In this document: positions 24,201 through 34,950 of the stretch, piece by piece
Layout: each line of letters starts with the position of its first letter
How positions within the stretch are numbered: the first letter of the stretch is position 1
Origin: Ectocarpus siliculosus
Taxonomy: Eukaryota > Sar > Phaeophyceae > Ectocarpales > Ectocarpaceae
DNA length: 61,404 bases
Reading direction: 5' to 3'
Assembly: GCA_000310025.1 (NCBI GenBank)
Contig: FN649748.1
Coordinates: 2,306,047 to 2,367,450 of the forward strand
Position numbers and translations under genes: made by a program
The notes under the pieces: model-generated
What the model saw: only the letters and a program-made list of their open reading frames with translations
What the model was told of the DNA's origin: nothing
Databases searched by the model: none

Positions 24201-26378
24201 AACTTTTGGGGGGTCGCCATTGGAAAAGGGGGGGTTTTCCGCTTTTAAACCGGGAAGGGGGCCCCCCCAAAAAATGCCCGGGGGGTTTAAACTTTTTGGG
24301 GGTCGCAGATGGGTTTGACCCCAAACCCCCCGTGGGGGGGAAAATCCCCAATTTTGGGGGGCCCCAACCCATTTTGGGCCGGGAGTTTTTTTAGGTCCCC
24401 CCCCCCCCCCCCCCTGTGCCATTGGTCTAACCGCCAAGGCATGCAAAACGTAAGAGTACGCCCCCCCCCTGCGCCGTTCCAAACCCCATCACCGCCGCTT
24501 CCACGCCACCAACTGTAGATGTACCTGGGCGAGAAAGTCGTGATAGCGTCTGTGCTCTTCAAGGTCTCTCTTGAGACGTGTCTCCTCGTCTTGCCGCTCT
24601 CGGCACTGCTTCCTCAGCTTGATGATCTCCTGTTCCTTTTGCTCCCGCTGCTTGCGTTCGTCGCCCGCCCGCTTTACCGCCCTGTTCCGTTTGCTTTCGT
24701 TTTCCTGCGCGGGTTAGTTGGTGCAACAAGACAATGGCGGCCACGTGTAGAAACTAAATATCATCGCTAAGGAAGTTTGACGCTTTTTGGTGCACTCTCT
24801 TCGCTTTGGTTGTTCCGTGCTTCGTTGATGAAGGATGCAATGTGTATCATTTTATCATGACATCGTTGATACTCCCTCCTCCCTCTTTTGACTTCATCCA
24901 CGTAGACCATCGATCTAGATCAGCGTTCATGTGGAAGAAGGCTGAGGCAACACGAAACGGGAAAAAAAAACATTTTTTCTGTCGTTCCTCCGTCCACCCG
25001 ATTGAAAATGCTCTAGGCCTTCTTTCTTTAGAGCATTTTTTCATGTGTTATCTAGATGAAGACTGTTCGAGTGTGGTATCGGTCTTGTGTCTGCCGAGGA
25101 ATAGCGATGCGATAGTCTTGAAAATATTTCTTCAACAGCTTGCTTGCCTGGAGAAACTTGTTGAACTTGATGAGGGATTCCTGCAGTTCTAGATCCTTCT
25201 TCCGTAGGGCATCCTCTCGTCTTCGGAACGCATCTTCCCGCCTGGGAGGAGATGCGTATTTTCGTTTGTGTTGGCGGGGGTAGTCGGATTAGCTTGTGGC
25301 CGAAACGATGAGGTCCACACGTTATAGAAGGAGGCACGATTACTCGTTCGAATGTCGCGATACAATCGAGCGTCGTTTGTCGTCAGCTTGTGCGACCCGA
25401 CACGCTTTAGACGGCACTTCTATGCCACGCTCCTAGATTGAGTAGCCTGGGCTCGTTAGAGATTCCCTTGAGATGATCCAGGACAGGTGACTATGAGCAG
25501 CGAAGGCCAGAGGTCGTCGACGGTCAATGACGTAGCAGAAAGAAAGCGTGTACTACATAACCCCCTCACGAATATCGTGCTATCGAATCAGCACGCATAC
25601 GGACACGCTTGGTTCTACCACAATCGTGTTTTACAGGGTGCGACAGCAACGGATATTGAAGGCCGCGTACCTTTCGTGATGTTCCGCGTCACGGTGTTGG
25701 ATTTTAGCAAGTCAACGTCGTCTTTAACATTTTTTCCAGGCTCGGTGTGTGAACAGTGGAGTGATTGTTGAGCGCCAACCTGAACAATACCAACCATTAA
25801 ATATCCCGACATACTCAATTCTGTGAAGCTTCCCCTATCTCCAAAGACGTATGGCTCTAGATCACGCAGGCTAGATTCCTCGTGGCACCTAGGCCTGATA
25901 GTGTCATGTACCCACCAGCGTTTTTGGCAAGCGTCCATTGCGCGTTGTGTGTATATTGAGGTGCAAACCTCTCCTGGAAATCACCCCTGCCGCATCCAGA
26001 GCTACAGTAGTATAACACTACTAGAGTATAACACTACTAGCGCTGCGTTTTCCCTCGAGAATCCACCAGATGACATCAAACACAAACAAGACTATCATAT
26101 CATATCGTAAACGCGTGGCCCCGCCCCTCCCCTCTCTCTCTCTCACGCACACATGCGTACCTGGAGAACTCTTCCTTCTGCGCCTCGAGGGCCTCCTGTA
26201 TTTCGAACATCTGTCGCCGCTTTTCGAGCAGACGCGTCGCCGGCGAAACGTGGTCTAGCAAAAAGTTGTGAGGCACCCCTGACGGTCCGCCGGGACCGCC
26301 CCCGCCGCCGTCCACGCCACTCATTGTCCCGGCCATCCTTCTTCCGCCCTCGGCGGTGCCAGCGGCAACTCCCACCAT
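21290..26378 (-). CDS. CFAP73/CCDC42-family coiled-coil protein (DUF4200), flagellar
   Basis: Eight exons, complement(join(21290..21427,21872..22033,22675..22755,23105..23249,23477..23637,24525..24704,25148..25241,26161..26378)), keep phase throughout and give 392 residues. After a Gly-rich leader, residues from about 40 read the family signature SPATRLLEKRRQMFEIQEAL followed by QKEEFSRRED, LQESLIKFNKFLQ and ESKRNRAVKRAGDERKQ. Nearly all of the next 250 residues are charged, heptad-like coiled coil. This matches the DUF4200 proteins CCDC42 and CFAP73 (Chlamydomonas MIA2), which belong to the modifier-of-inner-arms complex near axonemal dynein f; brown algal zoids are flagellate, so the role fits. 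The intron after exon 2 (25147) starts with GC, giving a GC-AG intron. The intron 23638-24524 contains the 100-N gap. The last exon ends in a low-complexity Ala/Thr tail. CCDC42 versus CFAP73 orthology cannot be settled by eye. Confidence 0.85.
23929..24400. other. Assembly artefact: false gap with smeared contig ends
   Basis: The run of 100 N (24077-24176) is flanked by sequence rich in inflated homopolymers. The left flank (about 23945-24076) aligns to the clean sequence at about 24415-24545, and the right flank (24177-24395) aligns to the clean sequence at about 23700-23925, with single bases replaced by runs of their neighbours. Both junctions fall at a poly-C run of about 17. The simplest reading is that the two contigs overlap and that these flanks are low-quality read tails past the poly-C. 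No coding frame here should be believed. Confidence 0.8.
24416..24485 (+). repeat. Dispersed poly-C repeat, copy B (tRNA-like)
   Basis: It reads GCCATTGGTCTAACCGCC, then AAGGCATGCAAAACGTAAGA, GTACG and nine C, followed by GTTCCAAACCCC. The first part resembles a tRNA A-box and the last a B-box, about 53 bases apart, as in Leu or Ser tRNAs. It lies just downstream of exon 3 of the flagellar coiled-coil gene, inside the intron. Confidence 0.45.
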
Positions 26379-28381
26379 CCTCTATCCCCGGCGACCACCA
26401 CAGACCTCGTGCCTACACAGCGGGCTGCAGTGTCACAATGGAATGAATGTCTTGGCCCGAATAACTACATCTCTTTGACATTTTTGTTGAACGTAGCTTT
26501 GGGGCCAAGGGGCATGGGCACATGCAAGTGGCGGATTTTACAAAGACGAGTCGGAAAAAAGGCATTCCTCGTCTAAGAAAGTCAAGGGTAGTGCTGGTGG
26601 TAGTAGAGTACATATCTCACAAGTAGGTTGAAATAGGAGCTCGAGAACGAACAAGAGAATATGTTAGCAGGTGACACCGTGTGTGCTTTTAGCAGCATAC
26701 GAGTCTCTGACATCGTCAAGCCGGTTAGTCGTGATCGCGTACCTGCGGATCAGCAGTCTTCCGCCGTGGCAATACCTTTTGGTGTTGGTTGGTAGATTTC
26801 CCGGCTTCCGCGGACTTGGTCGGTCAGAAGGAGGTCCGTCATTTATTGTTACGGTTCGTTCAATTTCGCCCGTTACGTGGCGAGAAGGTGTGAAAATTCG
26901 GGGTTAGACGTACAAGTGCCGTTTGACTTTGACGACGACGCCAATTGAGACATGGTACCTTTTTGTGGCTTCTTGTTCGTTGATGCCCTGGCACACCGAC
27001 TCGTGGTTGCATCGAGCATGCTGAGTATCAATCGCGGTCGGGGCTGAAGGGAGTGGATGTGAATGCCATGTGCAAAAACGAGTTCCATGTTTCAGGGAGG
27101 GTTATCTGTTCATGACTAGTCTTCCGAGCGCAGCGGATGCTTGTCGGCTCGTGTTGCTGGGGGGGTCTTGTTATTTTCAGACGAAGTTTGCCACTGTTGA
27201 AGTCAGGGTATATCCCGAGTTGAGAAATAGTCCACCTCTGCTACGCCTCAGACGACCATTGTTCTATGCTCCAGGCCTAGAATACCGTAACTGTGTGCAC
27301 ATATATGTTTCGTGGAACGCACCAAGAAACCAGCTGAAGACGTATTTATTGTATGCGTTCGTTTCCTTCAGGGCTCCTGATACGTGGTGACAGCTGATTC
27401 ATACAGAGGGTATGCAGGCCGTGTCGTCATCTGTAGCACCGCAGCATGTCTGCCTCGACAAGAATTGTCCGTGCGTAAATCGTTCACACCCCGACAGGGC
27501 CGAGACACCAACCCCCACTGCCACAACAAAAACCACGATCTCTAGATGAGGGAGAGGCAGAACAAAAGCTCTGTGTGAATGAAGGATGGTCCTTGGAACC
27601 TGATGTACTGCTATATGTAGTGTGTGACGCGACTGGGATGCCTACATAGACTACGTTTTTCACACCTCAGCAACATACTACACAATACCACTACGTAGAA
27701 CGTGCAGTCAGCTCTCCAGAAACATGGAACGGCCCAAGATACTTTCCGTCGGGGTCGGTGCGGCAAACACAGGAGCCAACTACTAAATGAAAAATGGCTT
27801 GGTACAGCTTGAGAAGACAAGCATATTGGACGAATTGCACCTACATGTAAACCAGCTGATCCCGAGTGCCTGGTTGAGGTGACGGACACCTTACACTTAA
27901 GAAGCTATCAAACGGCCAGCGGGAGAGTTGAACAATGAGAAAATCGACTGTAACACGTTGACATAGAATAATAACAGATTGAACAAATCTTGCATCGCAA
28001 TTGCGGGAAGCCTGGCGAGTACTCTTGTAGGGCAAAGAGATAAGCCACGTTGGATCAGTCACTGCGACAACTCTCTCCATAAACCGTGCTGTGCAGAACC
28101 GTGCTGGCGGATGCCCATTATTCATGCCCTGGCACCGTTTTCTTTCTTTGCGGCCAGGTTACCGCATGGGTCGGGGGTATGAACGCTTTGTTCTCTCAGG
28201 CATCCAATAATGAACGCGATGGTCTCTGTGACAGAGTAGTTCAAACGGAGTTCCCAAGTAAACCGCGTTGGTCACATTTCAATTGGAGCTCCGCGAAGAT
28301 GATGTGAAACCAAAAAGTTTGCAAATGGACATGCCCCACTTCCATGTCGTTTGGCATGCGGAGTTCCTGCTGCGTGCGGGT
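26379..28381. other. Intergenic region between the flagellar coiled-coil gene and the dynein light chain gene
   Basis: This holds the presumed promoter of the CFAP73-like gene at its left end. No frame in it has a recognisable domain or matched splice sites. A short direct repeat of GTATAACACTACTAG occurs just left of it, at 26006-26040, inside the coiled-coil gene. Confidence 0.4.
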
Positions 28382-30056
28382 TCATAATGAGAGGCCAAAA
28401 ACAGTGACGACACACTTCATTCGGCTCCCCTGTTGCTCTCTCATCTTGTCGGTCGGCCACGCCACCTGACGAAGGACACATGGGCGGAAAAACAACGTAG
28501 AGTACAACGGGTGTGTTGGAAAATAAACGTCGTTGGCCATCACTTACCGTGACGTCGAGGGTATGAACTGAAGATAGCGGTCAAGAGAGGAAGACCAGGA
28601 CAGCATCCGGCACGTTGTATTGTGGGTGATTGGTTTCCTTGGTATGTACGAGTAGGAGCAGGGTGGTACAGAGTACAATCGCATGCAAGTTGTAACCAAC
28701 AACCACTGATGCCATCTAACCCTCTAGCAGAGCTCGCCTTCTTCTTGTGTGGGTTGAGGTCCTCCACATTTGGTACAGGTGGCATCGTAGATGGTAGCCG
28801 AAGCTCGGTTCGTGGCGGAAGAATGGATGTACGAAGAGCAACCTACCACCCCATGAACGAATGCATCGCAATCAAGAACATACAAAACATGCCAGAGAGT
28901 AGGAACATTTTCTAGTGTCCTTCTACTTCTTGTCGAGTTTTCCACTTTTTCGCTGTCACCATGTTATACCTGGCATATGTTGTCATTGCTGATATCCCAG
29001 TATGCGCTGTGTCCAATGTGAAATCCAGCCCCGTTCTTCTGTACAATTACGCAAGACACCACGTACTTGAATGGCTTGCTGAGGTCGTGAAGCTCTTGCA
29101 TACTTCTGTCACATATCGTGTTAACCCAGTGTGAAACCTTGACCGGAGAAAAACGAGAACGATCCAAGCTATCGTTAGGGTGGGATGATACAAAGGAAGT
29201 TTGAGCATGTGCGGCCAAGCGCAGCAGTAGGCTATTGGTTAAAACACAAATATCCTGACCGCACTTCTCACGAGGAAGGGGAAAGGGAGAGGCCGCTGGA
29301 GCAGCTATAATAGTACTCGCAACTGATAGGGAACCTGCTGGCGATGGTCTCTTACGTTCAAACCGGCCAATCGCGTTGAATTATTAGCCTCGCAGTCAAT
29401 GCTTCACCGTGGTTATCATGACTTGAGGCATGGAGTACCCAGCACGGAAAATGGACGCTTCAAAAGCTTAAATGTGCGTCCGCTTTTTGACACCAATAAG
29501 GGGTGATTCTAAAACTTCCTTCAACGACGAACCCATCCTGTTACGAACGTGGGTGGTGTTGTGAAATGTGCCCAACTGCTGTCCGAGGTACACCCAATAC
29601 CGGCCTGGCGTGTTACAGGAGAAAATGAAAACACACAATGTCCGTGAACCGAGAACGCTCGTTGATCATTTGCAGTTCACCAACGTGTGTAGTAGGTTCC
29701 CCGTGGACGATGTGTTGGGATACTCCAGGTACCCATGCCGTGCTAGTGGCAGGAGTACCCCACAACGTGACAGCATCTGCTGTGAAGAATGTATGAGGAG
29801 TGCACGCAATACGCCAGTTGATGGCGAGTGCCCGAACTTCGAGCCAAGGCGACAAACAGTCGAATGTCCTTCTGCCAAAGTAAGTGTTTCAACTTGAATC
29901 ATGGGCCAAACGCATAGTCTAACAACAACACGCAATCCCTCTCACCTTTTCTTCGAGATAAACTTCTGTGCGCAAAATACCGTCCACGACTGTCATCAAG
30001 ATGCTCTCCACCTGCTCCGGGATGAAGGCTAGCTGCTCCGACGTCTCGATATCCAT
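28382..30056 (-). CDS. DYNLT: Tctex1-type dynein light chain (DYNLT)
   Basis: Three exons, complement(join(28382..28429,28970..29137,29946..30056)), all phase 0, give 108 residues, close to the usual 110-115. The product reads FIPEQVESILMTVVDGIL in the first helix, VSHWVNTICDRSMQELHDL in the second, then the family core SKPFKYVVSCVIVQKNGAGF, HSAYWDISND, and the C-terminal strand MKCVVTVFGLSL ending at the stop. This is the Tctex1 fold, a homodimer that binds dynein intermediate chains and cargo; family members act in cytoplasmic dynein and in axonemal inner-arm or outer-arm dynein. Start Met at 30056 gives the expected N-terminal length. The short last exon was found 540 bp downstream and completes the fold exactly. 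Whether it serves cytoplasmic or axonemal dynein cannot be told from sequence alone. Confidence 0.93.
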
Positions 30057-30601
30057 GGGTGTCTATGCTGAGATTACGGTCCAGTACACTCCACGACAAG
30101 CAAACGTACCCTTTACGTCTTTGTTCGGAAAGACCGATATGGTCTGTGCGTGTTGGGCACTTGGAGCCGGGTATCCAAGCTGCTTGCGCTGGAGGTAGGT
30201 GCTGGATCGACGGGTGTTTCGGGGTAAACAGCAAATATATTTTGCCGTTGGCCTGCTCTTTTCACCCACAGGCAGACCTGTGGAGGGCCGTACGCAAGTA
30301 GTGGCTTGGAAATGAGAGAGAGGAGATCTCCTAATTTCAACACAAGGTACACAGAACGACAGATACGAGCGACAGATACGAGGGTGCAGAGGAGAGGAAG
30401 GAATGGTTCTCCCGCGGCCAAAGTGCCGTTTCGGACGTTCCCCCGTTTCAAAGTTCCCGCCGCCTTTGAATACGCACTGCACGATCCGCATATCCGCATC
30501 GCTCCTTCTCTCTCTCTCTCTCTTCTTGTTCTCGTAGGCACCATTCTACGAACAAAAACAATCGCCAGGCTCTCCACTGGGCTGTACCCTACCTGGGAAG
30601 C
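30057..30601. promoter_or_regulatory. Probable bidirectional promoter region (DYNLT / RIIa protein)
   Basis: The two predicted start codons point away from each other and are separated by 545 bp. The interval contains a CT tract (about 30507-30532) close to the plus-strand start. No TATA-like box is obvious for either gene, and I could not identify a convincing RFX-type X-box by eye. Shared control is inferred only from geometry and related function. Confidence 0.4.
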
Positions 30602-32389
30602 ATGGCGGCTGCACGTGCCCCCATACCGCCGGTTAGCCTACCCGACAATGTTGTGCTGATGGAGGACATGGCGCTATACGCCGAAAGGATCGATCTCCAG
30701 GGCATGATGCAGGAATACCTCCGACGGTGTGAAACGGGAATAGATGATCCAACCGTACCATACCAGTCTGCTGTAACCATCTACAAGGACGGTCTGTACA
30801 TTTTACTAAGGTTGCCATGAAAATGAGTTGACAACTGCCGTTCGAGAACCTGTAGCCAAAATTGATGCCAGTTTTTGTTAAGTAGTGTAAGCTACTGTCT
30901 ACAGCAGTCGACTACAGTACGGGCTTGATCGACAGACTGAATCGCGTGTCATCCCACAAGTTCTGGGCCTCATTTCACACCTCTCCGCGTGTTTCGCATG
31001 CATGTAATAGGCACCAACAGACCAACACCTTTCCACGCACCTTCCTTTGAATTGCGTTCGCCTGTCCACCGTAGGGTCCTTCTAAGCAAGCCCCAGGATC
31101 CCATTGCGTTCCTGATCACCCAAATGAAGAAGGTGAGCCAGAGAGAGCGTGCTGGATAGTGCGCCGACGCAAGGGTCGTGCATGCCGCCGTGCTGCACCT
31201 ACGTTGCCATCTGTTGCTCTACTGTTTACATAGTGAGCAACTGCTGTACTGTTCGGCACATGGATGCTCTGGTATTATTGGACTACAAGGACACGGTGTG
31301 CTCTTCAGCAACAACAGTCATGTGCCCGTTGAAACACGGTTGCGGCGTCCCAAGAAATTGGCGACCAGAGGGACCCACGATGTTCCCTTCACTTGCATGA
31401 GTGTGCAGAGTAAGGAATGCGAAGGACGGACGTATTGTCGAAACCGCGCTACAGGCACCAAACAACAATATCCCTCGCGTTCGGCATCCGTGCACCTACC
31501 CGCTGCCCGCGACCGACTTAGAATCCGTACAAGGCCCCAGGTTATCCTTCCGAGAAGGACCAAAGAACAGGCGAGGAGAAAGCCAAACACGCCTGTAGGA
31601 AAACTTCAACGGAAAGAGCCAGGCTCCTCCAAGAAATATTCCAAGCCGTAGAGGTATGACGAGGCTTCAAGTGCATGTAGTCAAGTCGGTTTTTCCAGGA
31701 CTTGTCGGTGAGATGCTCTGTAGATTTGGTACGAGTACTTGTTGTGTAGTGCGCCGCCGGTGTTGTTGGAAACAACCACACAGCGGTGGGTACCACCACC
31801 AGTTGAAGTATTATTGGCACACATTTCAGAAGAGGTCCGTTCCTGGTGTGCTTCTTGTAAGTGTGTCACGTTTTTGGTGGGGTGGTGACCTGACCGGTCG
31901 TTTTGCGCTCGCCGTGGCTTTGACCGTGACACACGATCTCTGCACACGCACGATCAGGGGGCTGATCCTTCAGCGAACCCCATCCGAAACAAGTCCAACC
32001 GACGAGCACCAAATATATATATCCCGACAATGTCGTTATCCACAAAGCCATCGGTCCTGACTACCAATGACGAAACTTAAACGACCGCCTCCCCTCCCCC
32101 CCGCACCGTTATCACACCTACCACCATGACGCCCACACCCTTACGGACAACACACCCCTTACGAAACTAACAGCCTGAGCCGGGAACTCAGCTGGTTTCC
32201 AAGGCAAGACTAATCGTGATGCTCAACGAGAGGCCGGGCATCCTATTGGAGCGCTTCCCCCACCACGTGGATAACATCCTGCGAGCCGTGGCCAGGATGA
32301 AGACGGAGAGTGATGTGGGCATGACCCTCACGGAGTTCCGTGAGAACGCCGGGAGGGTGCTCCGGGAAGCAGGGGGCGGCATCAAATGA
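30602..32389 (+). CDS. Small RIIa/DPY-30-like dimerisation-domain protein, possibly flagellar
   Basis: Three exons, join(30602..30726,31075..31132,32174..32389), keep phase and give 132 residues. Residues about 25-61 read YAERIDLQGMMQEYLRRVLL and SKPQDPIAFLITQMKK. This matches the two-helix RIIa/DPY-30-type motif (helix, then [RK]-P-x-[DN]-P-[ILV]-x-F-[LM]) found in PKA regulatory subunits, DPY-30 and many axonemal proteins, including adenylate kinase 8 and EFCAB10. The motif usually docks an amphipathic helix of an anchoring protein. The C-terminal 70 residues (LIVMLNERPGILLERF to LREAGGGIK) form a predicted helical region with no family I recognise. Two alternative acceptors, at 32173 and 32191, are both in frame and differ by six residues. 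The position, head to head with a dynein light chain gene, supports a flagellar role, but this is inference. Confidence 0.7.
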
Positions 32390-32554
32390 AAACTGTTGTT
32401 GTGCGCTGAGAACAAAAATCAACTGGCCGGCTCTTACTTGGGGCAAATACATGTGGATGTCACATTGACAATGTCGTTTTTTGTCGGTTGAGTGCTTGTT
32501 GTTTGACGTGTTATACTAGAGTTGGAAGAACAAGTTCTACCGCCTTTACCGTTC

Positions 32555-32632
32555 GGAGCACCGCTCTGCTTGTAGTGTTGTTTTGGAACGTGGGAGCACC
32601 TCTCTTCTTGTAGTTTTGTTTTGGAACGTTGG
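32555..32632. repeat. Two-copy tandem repeat, 38-40 bp unit
   Basis: The units at 32555-32592 and 32593-32632 both run from GGAGCACC through CTTGTAGT to TGTTTTGGAACGT. They lie about 170 bp downstream of the RIIa-protein stop codon. Confidence 0.8.
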
Positions 32633-33153
32633 GTGCTCCTACAGACGTTGCTCTGCGCGTGAGAGGAAATAACCGACGGCTGAAGAAATGCCTTCAGGCG
32701 TGCACAGTCCACCGGTCGGTCTGATATACTGCACCCTGCGGTCAATGTCTAAGCACCCGACGAACTTGTTCCCGATGTGCTCTAGATGCACACTTGAAAA
32801 TGGCAGATCAAGCGGTTCCTGAATCGGCCCTTGAAGGCACACTGGTCCGCTGGTGAAACACAGGAGAACTTCTCTACCCTCGCTACGTTTCATCGTCCTG
32901 TTGATGTCACGCAACGCTTCGTTCTGTCTGTCTGTCTGTCTATACCTGGGAGAGTCTTCGTTGTAAGGCTGTTAGTATGCGCATGGCACTGTTGACATCG
33001 AATTCACTAAAGAAGTATCCCTTCAGTTCGGGTTATTCAGGCACTCTGGGTGTATCGAGCGGGGGCCGGCGCTAGCTCGCCGTACGGTCGAGTCTCTCTG
33101 TTGTGCTTCAGAGTCTGTTCCGGCTCCGCCTTGTGCACAGACGTGTTCAGAGA

Positions 33154-33834
33154 TTACATGGGCATGCGACGGATATTCGCAGGGTCTCCACGATTAAAAT
33201 AGTTGGCCGTTGGATATAGTCTGGGGACGGACATTTCCAAGTCAATTTTAGGTTTCAATCTCTCTCGCTTGGATACATGGTGGGGACACCGGATACTGAG
33301 GTGATAGGATTGCAAGTGCTTTCGTTCCACGCGTCCCGAGAGAAACAGCCGGTCACCCCGAAACATGTCCACAAAAGCACGGCTAGAGATCCACGCCCCT
33401 CGATGTAAAGGCGTGACGTCATCAACACATCCCTCCGAAACTACCTCGGACGGGCAGCCGTTTTTTCTCATGATCGCCGACTTCAAGCGACCCTGGACAC
33501 GCCGCGAGGGACCTTCGTTGTATCCCCATATCCAGTAATGTGTGACAGAGTTGCTACGATAGGGGGTGCAAAGACGTGGAGCTCTTTCCAAACCCCACAC
33601 CCATCTTAGGACAGCCCTCGGTTGAAAAACATCTGCCGTTGATGGAACCGATTGAGCAACGTGTCGTGCTTTAAACAACCTTCTCCTTTTCCCTCTCCGC
33701 CACGGAGTTAGCCACACAACTATTTCCAACCGAAAAAAAAATACATCCAGTACGTCTTCGTCTCGGTTCCCCCAACCACCACCAACCTCCCGAGGACGCG
33801 TGGTCAATGGTCTAACCGCTAACGCATGCAACAC
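33154..33834 (-). CDS. Unrecognised long open frame
   Basis: A 226-codon frame is open without interruption, which is unusual for non-coding parts of this window. It reads basic, Arg-rich sequence with no signal peptide, no repeat and no domain that I recognise. Its first codons overlap the dispersed poly-C repeat (33800-33854), so part of it may belong to a mobile element. No matching splice sites were seen. It may be chance. Confidence 0.2.
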   Translation of the reverse strand: MLHALAVRPLTTRPREVGGGWGNRDEDVLDVFFFRLEIVVWLTPWRRGKRRRLFKARHVAQSVPSTADVFQPRAVLRWVWGLERAPRLCTPYRSNSVTHYWIWGYNEGPSRRVQGRLKSAIMRKNGCPSEVVSEGCVDDVTPLHRGAWISSRAFVDMFRGDRLFLSGRVERKHLQSYHLSIRCPHHVSKRERLKPKIDLEMSVPRLYPTANYFNRGDPANIRRMPM

Positions 33835-33854
33835 GACTACCCCCGCCCCCCGCC
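33800..33854 (+). repeat. Dispersed poly-C repeat, copy C
   Basis: It reads GTGGTCAATGGTCTAACCGC, then TAACGCATGCAACACGAC, followed by C-rich sequence. It shares GAGGACGCGTG upstream with copy A at 8226-8236 and the TCTAACCGC core with copies A and B. Confidence 0.5.
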
Positions 33855-34950
33855 ACCTTCCTTCCTACAGTATTTCTACTTCACCACAAATACCTCCTCC
33901 ACAGCACCAATGACATCACGTTTGCACCGGTCCACGGTCACTCGTCCAAACTACACCAGCCGCAAGAAAGGCACACAGCATTGCAGTGCTGGCTGTTTGT
34001 CGTGTCTACCCACTCGCATCGCCCTGCTGACCTGTCTGCAGCCTTCTGCCAAATGCTGTACTATCACAAGCCAAAGCAGCCCAACGAAAACTTAGAGGGG
34101 AGGGAGGTGCACGCTAATTCATCGCACAACTCATAATCTTAAAATACAAACGTATTATGTACCACCGCCCGTTTCTTTTGTTGTAAAACAAATGGTCTGA
34201 AACGTAACTATGTAGAGCAGAGCAAGAAAACCAAAAACAAACGCCGTTTTCTCGCACCTGTTCCAGTGCGGGTCGGTTTACACCTAAAACCTTCGGAACT
34301 TAGCTACGTCTCCGAAATCGAAACAAGAAACTCACGTGCGGAAACGCTGGTTCATGACCGAAAGCTACCGCCAAAGGACCCTATCACACCCCCAAGGAAC
34401 TCGCCTCCAGGCGTGCCAAGAAGTCCCGACACAACGGCAATCATGGGCGTGCAGGCCGAGAGAAAGAAAAGCGCCAAAAAATCGACGACACTGCTGGCGA
34501 GGATGTGCCCGGGGAGGCACGCACATGTACCCATCAGAACCGAGTCCGAAAAAACACCCATATCAAAACGTCTATGGTCGACGAGACGCGGCGCGGCGGC
34601 GAAAGCTCTTCGTAGCTGCCTGCACGAAACAACGTCGGCACCGAACCAACGTGTGTGCCCGGCGCACAAGTAGGGTTCGGCCACGAACGTGTGATACATA
34701 ACAGCTACCTGCAGGTTCCCCTTTGAACAGCGCGAGAAACTTGCCCCTCCCCTCCAAACCAGTTCTCAGCGAAACGAGCAAAGAGAATCGTTATTCATCG
34801 GCTGCAATTGGGGGGCTTGAACTTGGTTCTGAACCAATCGCGAACGACAACCACGCCTATCGCGAGCGGTGTCGACGCAAACACACACAAACACACAGCA
34901 GAGACGGTCCTGGAAAAATGCTGCCTACAAAGCAGCAGTCTCTCATTCAT

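Larger units (their letters stand above)
32390..34950. other. Intergenic / unassigned sequence left of the second gap
   Basis: This contains a short tandem repeat (32555-32632), a long unrecognised minus-strand frame (33154-33834) and a copy of the dispersed poly-C repeat (33800-33854), all listed separately. Frames at 34266-34673 (+) and 34352-34699 (-) overlap each other and show no domain. The SDF2 3' end should lie to the right, in the N run. Confidence 0.4.

Noticed and set aside
23843-24394. Frames crossing the 100-N gap, rich in Pro or Gly
   Set aside because: They consist of poor-quality homopolymer-inflated sequence and N; they are assembly artefacts.
31178-31651. 157-codon plus-strand frame
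   Set aside because: It lies inside the second intron of the RIIa-protein gene and has no domain or splice support.
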